This document shows, piece after piece, positions 43,098-46,248 of a stretch of 46,248 bases of DNA. The stretch covers positions 1 through 46,248 of the forward strand of contig JACRGY010000010.1 in assembly GCA_016212165.1 (NCBI GenBank). Reading direction: 5' to 3'. The notes under the pieces were generated by a model. That model did no database searches. It saw only the letters and a program-made list of their open reading frames with translations, and was not told where the DNA came from. Positions within the stretch are counted from its first letter, which is position 1; every line of letters begins with the position of its first letter. The position numbers and the translations under genes were made by a program. Origin of the DNA: Nitrospirota bacterium. Lineage in GTDB: Bacteria > Nitrospirota > Thermodesulfovibrionia > Thermodesulfovibrionales > UBA1546.

Positions 43098-44066
43098 GTG
43101 TCCCTTCTTGAAATAAGGGATCTTAACGTCTCATTCAGGACTAAGGCAAGTCCAATAAAAGTGGTCAGCAATCTTTCCCTGGATATTAAAGAGTCCGAGG
43201 TATTCGGGCTTGTCGGCGAAAGCGGTTGCGGCAAGAGCCTTACAGCGCTCTCTATAATGGGTATCCTCCCTCCTAATGCTTACGCCGAAGGCTTAATAAA
43301 TTTTAACGGCAAAGACCTGCTCATGCTTGACAGGGAATCCCTGCGCCGCCTCAGAGGCAGGGAGATAGCTATGATATTTCAGGAGCCAATGACATCCCTG
43401 AACCCGGTCCTGACCATTGGCTACCAGATATCTGAAGTTATGACTACACACCTTGGCCTTTCAAAAAAAGATGCCTTTGATAGGGCAGTGGATTTGCTTA
43501 GGGATGTAAAGATACCTTCACCTGAGATAAGGGTAAAGGAGTATCCGCATCAAATGTCAGGGGGCATGAGGCAGAGAGTGATGATAGCAATGGCAGTTGC
43601 ATGCAATCCTTCTCTCCTTATTGCCGATGAACCAACAACAGCGCTCGATGTGACTATACAGTCGCAAATACTTGAGCTTCTCCAGAAACTCAGGGAAGAA
43701 AGAAAAATGTCAATTCTCCTCATAACTCACGACCTGGGCATTATCGCAGAAAATGCCAAAAAGGCCGCGATAATGTATGCAGGAAGGATTGTAGAACTTG
43801 CAGAGGCAGGAGAATTATTTAACAATCCAGGGCATCCTTATACAATGGGACTGCTTGATTCTTTGCCAAAGGAAAAAGGGAAACCATTGAAACCGATTCC
43901 CGGGACGATCCCGCGCCCTGATAAGCTTCCTCAGGGATGCAAGTTTTCCGACAGGTGTAGGTTTGTGATGCCGAATTGCCGGGCTGAAGAGCCGGAACTA
44001 AAAGAAAATGCCGGCCGGCATCCTGTGAGGTGCATAAGGGCTGCGGAGATAAAATGGCCCTACTGA
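43098..44066 (+). CDS. Oligopeptide/dipeptide ABC transporter ATPase (OppD/DppD type)
   Basis: A 322-residue ATPase starting at GTG (43098) after AAGGAACAG. Walker A GESGCGKSLTA, Q-loop FQEPMTSLNP, signature MSGGMRQRVMIAMA, Walker B LLIADEPTTALDVTIQ and H-loop THDLG are all present. The C-terminal oligo/dipeptide domain has HPYTMGLLDSLP and a four-cysteine segment (GCKFSDRCRFVMPNC...CIRA) seen in this subfamily. It works as a heterodimer with the next gene product; permeases and binding protein are not in the window. It overlaps oppF by 13 bp. Confidence 0.93.
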   Translation: MSLLEIRDLNVSFRTKASPIKVVSNLSLDIKESEVFGLVGESGCGKSLTALSIMGILPPNAYAEGLINFNGKDLLMLDRESLRRLRGREIAMIFQEPMTSLNPVLTIGYQISEVMTTHLGLSKKDAFDRAVDLLRDVKIPSPEIRVKEYPHQMSGGMRQRVMIAMAVACNPSLLIADEPTTALDVTIQSQILELLQKLREERKMSILLITHDLGIIAENAKKAAIMYAGRIVELAEAGELFNNPGHPYTMGLLDSLPKEKGKPLKPIPGTIPRPDKLPQGCKFSDRCRFVMPNCRAEEPELKENAGRHPVRCIRAAEIKWPY

Positions 44067-45064
44067 AGGTTCAATCTCTTAAAAAACATTTTCCTGTTAA
44101 AAAAGCCTTTGGCGAAACAGCTCAATGGTTAAAGGCTGTTGACGGCATTGATTTTTCTGTTGATGAAAATAAGGTCTTTGCGCTTGTTGGTGAAAGCGGA
44201 TGCGGCAAATCAACGGTTGCCCGGCTGGTCCTCAGGCTTATAACCCCTACATCAGGGACAGTCCTTTTTGACGGCAAAGACATATTCGGACTTGACGGTG
44301 ATTCTTTAAAGGCATTCAGGAAGTCCGTGCAGATTGTATTTCAGGACCCTTTTGCTTCGCTGAACCCGAGAAAGACTGTCTTTGATACAATATCAGAGCC
44401 CTTAAAGATACACAGGATTACAGAGAAGAAGAACATGAAGGATGCGTGCGCAGAACTTTTAAAAAAGGTAGGGCTCGGCACTGATATCATGAACCGCTAT
44501 CCGCACGAATTCAGCGGTGGACAGCGACAGAGGATATGCATTGCAAGGGCGCTTGCAGTAAATCCAAAAATAATAGTTGCCGATGAACCGCTCTCAGCGC
44601 TTGATGTCTCGATACAGGCACAGATAATCAATCTTCTGCAGGACCTCAGAAAGGAAACAAAAATAGCATTTCTATTCATAAGCCATGACCTTAAGGTAGT
44701 CCATTATTTCAGCGATACTGTTGCGGTTATGTATCTGGGTAAAATTGTAGAACATGCAAAAACAGAGGAGCTTTTCGCTGAATCGCTCCACCCCTATACA
44801 GAAATCTTACTTGCATCAGCACCCCGTATTACCCATTCACCCACCTCGGCGGGCAAGCCCATTCACCCATTTACCCATTCACCAAAAGACATCGGCGAGG
44901 TCCCAAGCCCCATACACATTCCTTCCGGATGTCCTTTCCATCCGAGATGTCCAAAAAGGTTTGAGCCTTGCGATAAGATTATTCCTGAGTTGAAAGTTGT
45001 TGCAACTCGATTCCGAGAGGCAAAGGGAAGGCTTGTATCATGCCATCTGTGGAATCCGTATTAG
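44054..45064 (+). CDS. Oligopeptide/dipeptide ABC transporter ATPase (OppF/DppF type), with repeat insertion
   Basis: Start at ATG 44054 (336 residues, MALLKVQSLKKHFPVKK), supported by GGAG six bases upstream; an in-frame GTG at 44030 is less likely. Walker A GESGCGKSTVAR, Q-loop FQDPFASLNPRK, signature FSGGQRQRICIARA, Walker B IIVADEPLSALDVSIQ and H-loop SHDLK are intact. In the C-terminal domain the normally short linker before GEVPSPI is longer (ITHSPTSAGKPIHPFTHSPK) because of an ACCCATTC tandem repeat (44828-44883). The SGCPFHPRCP cysteine segment follows. It is the partner of the OppD-type protein. Confidence 0.93.
   Translation: MALLKVQSLKKHFPVKKAFGETAQWLKAVDGIDFSVDENKVFALVGESGCGKSTVARLVLRLITPTSGTVLFDGKDIFGLDGDSLKAFRKSVQIVFQDPFASLNPRKTVFDTISEPLKIHRITEKKNMKDACAELLKKVGLGTDIMNRYPHEFSGGQRQRICIARALAVNPKIIVADEPLSALDVSIQAQIINLLQDLRKETKIAFLFISHDLKVVHYFSDTVAVMYLGKIVEHAKTEELFAESLHPYTEILLASAPRITHSPTSAGKPIHPFTHSPKDIGEVPSPIHIPSGCPFHPRCPKRFEPCDKIIPELKVVATRFREAKGRLVSCHLWNPY
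44828..44883. repeat. ACCCATTC tandem repeat within the oppF-type gene
   Basis: CCCATTCACCC-type units occur three times around a CTCGGCGGGCAAG core. In frame; lengthens a linker in the C-terminal domain. Confidence 0.7.
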
Positions 45065-45131
45065 TCTTGTTTCTTTTCTTAAAAGGGATTATCTAAGGGG
45101 TTGAAAATGATATCGCAAGGCCTTCTGCCTG

Positions 45132-46248
45132 TTAGTATGCCGCCCTTCTCTTCCTCTGCCCGCGCTCAACAGCCACGCTGGGCCTGAAGGGCGCTCTTGC
45201 ACGAGGCGGACGTACAAACTCACGGTCCCGCGCAGGCGCAGGCTTCTTATAATCGAAACCTTCCATAAACCTGCGTTCTATTTTTTCACCCAGGACGCGC
45301 TCGATGCTGCGCACTGTTTCCCCGTCCTCATGTGTAATGAAGGTAAAGGCATCTCCTGTTTTTGCAGCACGGCCGGTTCTGCCGATACGGTGCGTATAGG
45401 CATCTACAGTGGCAGGAATATCGTAGTTGATAACATGAGATATGTTCGAGACATCTATGCCCCTGGCAGCAATATCAGTGGCAACGAGTATCTGGTACTT
45501 GCCGTCACGGAAACCATCGAGTGCAGCCTGCCGCCTATTCTGAGACAGATTTCCCTGTAATGATGACGCTCTGTAACCAGCCTTCTGCAGCTGCTCTCCA
45601 ACGCGCTTGGCCCGGTGCTTGGTGCGGGTGAAGACCAGTACTGATTCTGTATCTGTATGGCGCAGCAGTTCCATAAGAAGCGAGGTCTTCAGGTGCTGTT
45701 CTATTGGATATAAGGCATGAGATACTGTGTCTGCCGGAGCAGTATGCCCCACCTGAACTGTGACCGGATCGCTCAGTACATCTTTGGCAAGGCGGCGTAT
45801 CTCTTCCGGCATTGTGGCTGAAAAAAGCAGGGTCTGACGTTTCTTGGGGAGATGCTTAAGTATCCTCCGTATGTCCGGCAGAAAGCCCATATCAAACATA
45901 TGGTCTGCCTCATCAAGAACCAGCACCTCTGTCTGTGACAGGTCTACTGTGCCCTGGCCAATATGGTCGAGCAACCTGCCCGGGCATGCCACTATTATCT
46001 CTACGCCTCTGCGCAGTTTTTCAAATTGAGGATTTATGTTTACGCCGCCATATATGGTGACGCTGCGGAGGCCGGTCTTGCTGCCAAGTCCTGTAATATG
46101 TTCGTGTATCTGTTCGGCCAGTTCCCGGGTCGGGGCGATAACAAGGGCACGCACCTTCCGGCGTCCGCCCTGCATCAACTGGTGCAGGATAGGCAGCGCA
46201 AAGACAGCGGTCTTGACGGTGCCGGTCTGCGCCAGGCCCATAACAACA
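45132..46248 (-). CDS. DEAD-box RNA helicase (RhlE-like), 5' end outside the window
   Basis: The frame stays open to the right edge, so the N-terminus (Q motif) is missing. Visible motifs: Ia PTRELAEQ, II VLVLDEADHMFDMGF, III SATMPEEIRR, IV VLVFTRTKH, V TDIAARGIDVSNISHVINYD and VI HRIGRTGRA; a basic C-terminal tail (RAPFRPSVAVERGQRKRRAAY) follows. The Walker A reads AQTGTVKT where AQTGTGKT is expected: the Gly before the catalytic Lys is Val (GTC codon, 46215-46217). Such a change should harm ATP binding, unless it is a base-calling error at the contig end. Such helicases remodel rRNA and mRNA, often in the cold. Confidence 0.9.
   Translation of the reverse strand, partial: VVMGLAQTGTVKTAVFALPILHQLMQGGRRKVRALVIAPTRELAEQIHEHITGLGSKTGLRSVTIYGGVNINPQFEKLRRGVEIIVACPGRLLDHIGQGTVDLSQTEVLVLDEADHMFDMGFLPDIRRILKHLPKKRQTLLFSATMPEEIRRLAKDVLSDPVTVQVGHTAPADTVSHALYPIEQHLKTSLLMELLRHTDTESVLVFTRTKHRAKRVGEQLQKAGYRASSLQGNLSQNRRQAALDGFRDGKYQILVATDIAARGIDVSNISHVINYDIPATVDAYTHRIGRTGRAAKTGDAFTFITHEDGETVRSIERVLGEKIERRFMEGFDYKKPAPARDREFVRPPRARAPFRPSVAVERGQRKRRAAY

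Overview
The window looks like the chromosome of a Gram-negative, probably anaerobic bacterium. It carries an almost complete KDO (lipopolysaccharide core sugar) gene set, a gmhA-type sedoheptulose-phosphate isomerase gene, lipoproteins with lipoboxes, sigma-54-type regulation, and a sensor kinase with a c-type haem motif. Gene content and style (two-CW-like cysteine motif, DUF4388, TPR proteins, abundant short repeats) would fit Nitrospirota/Thermodesulfovibrionia or a deltaproteobacterial lineage. That placement is inference; no rRNA is present.

Layout. 1-5.6 kb: end of comM, then a minus-strand operon of histidine kinase, sigma-54 response regulator and small membrane protein, then a PaaI-type thioesterase. 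5.7-9.0 kb: HIT protein, VapBC pair, orphan small protein, polX. 9.1-14.0 kb: PBP1A, MerR regulator with a cysteine-rich tail, membrane glycosyltransferase-like TPR protein. 14.1-16.7 kb: gmhA-ruvC-glcD operon (minus). 16.7-20.6 kb: Toprim protein, yraN, tRNA-Leu(GAG), ATP-grasp protein, HI0933-type flavoprotein, Maf, membrane protein. 20.6-23.6 kb: dusB and a priA whose helicase motifs are degenerate. 23.6-25.5 kb: accessory stretch with two lipoproteins, a possible 39-aa peptide and a remnant of an integron-type integrase. 25.5-35.4 kb: kdsB-pyrG-kdsA-hypothetical-kdsD, interrupted by an AT-rich three-gene module (OLD-family ATPase/Toprim nuclease plus two small partners), then kdsC-pgsA-plsY. 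35.4-39.1 kb: membrane TPR protein, a DUF4388/pseudopilin-like fusion, queC. 39.2-46.2 kb: PstS-like binding protein with hybrid kinase, TPR protein, OppD/OppF ATPases, and a DEAD-box helicase cut by the right edge.

Two things stand out. First, 30487-33628 is a tightly coupled three-gene operon (ATGA overlaps) inserted between kdsD and kdsC and followed by a run of short three-base-loop hairpins; it is the best candidate for an undescribed, probably antiphage, system. Second, housekeeping genes here have been invaded by short tandem or palindromic repeats that stay in frame: ruvC, priA, kdsB, queC (three times), oppF, the ATP-grasp gene and the TPR glycosyltransferase. In queC one repeat sits where the normal start codon should be and contains G-quadruplex-type tracts.

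Other notable points are near-consensus promoters only 8-12 bases before start codons (probable leaderless mRNAs), a remnant matching the start of thymidine phosphorylase, and a Gly-to-Val change in the Walker A motif of the helicase at the window edge. No CRISPR array, rRNA, intact transposase or prophage was seen.
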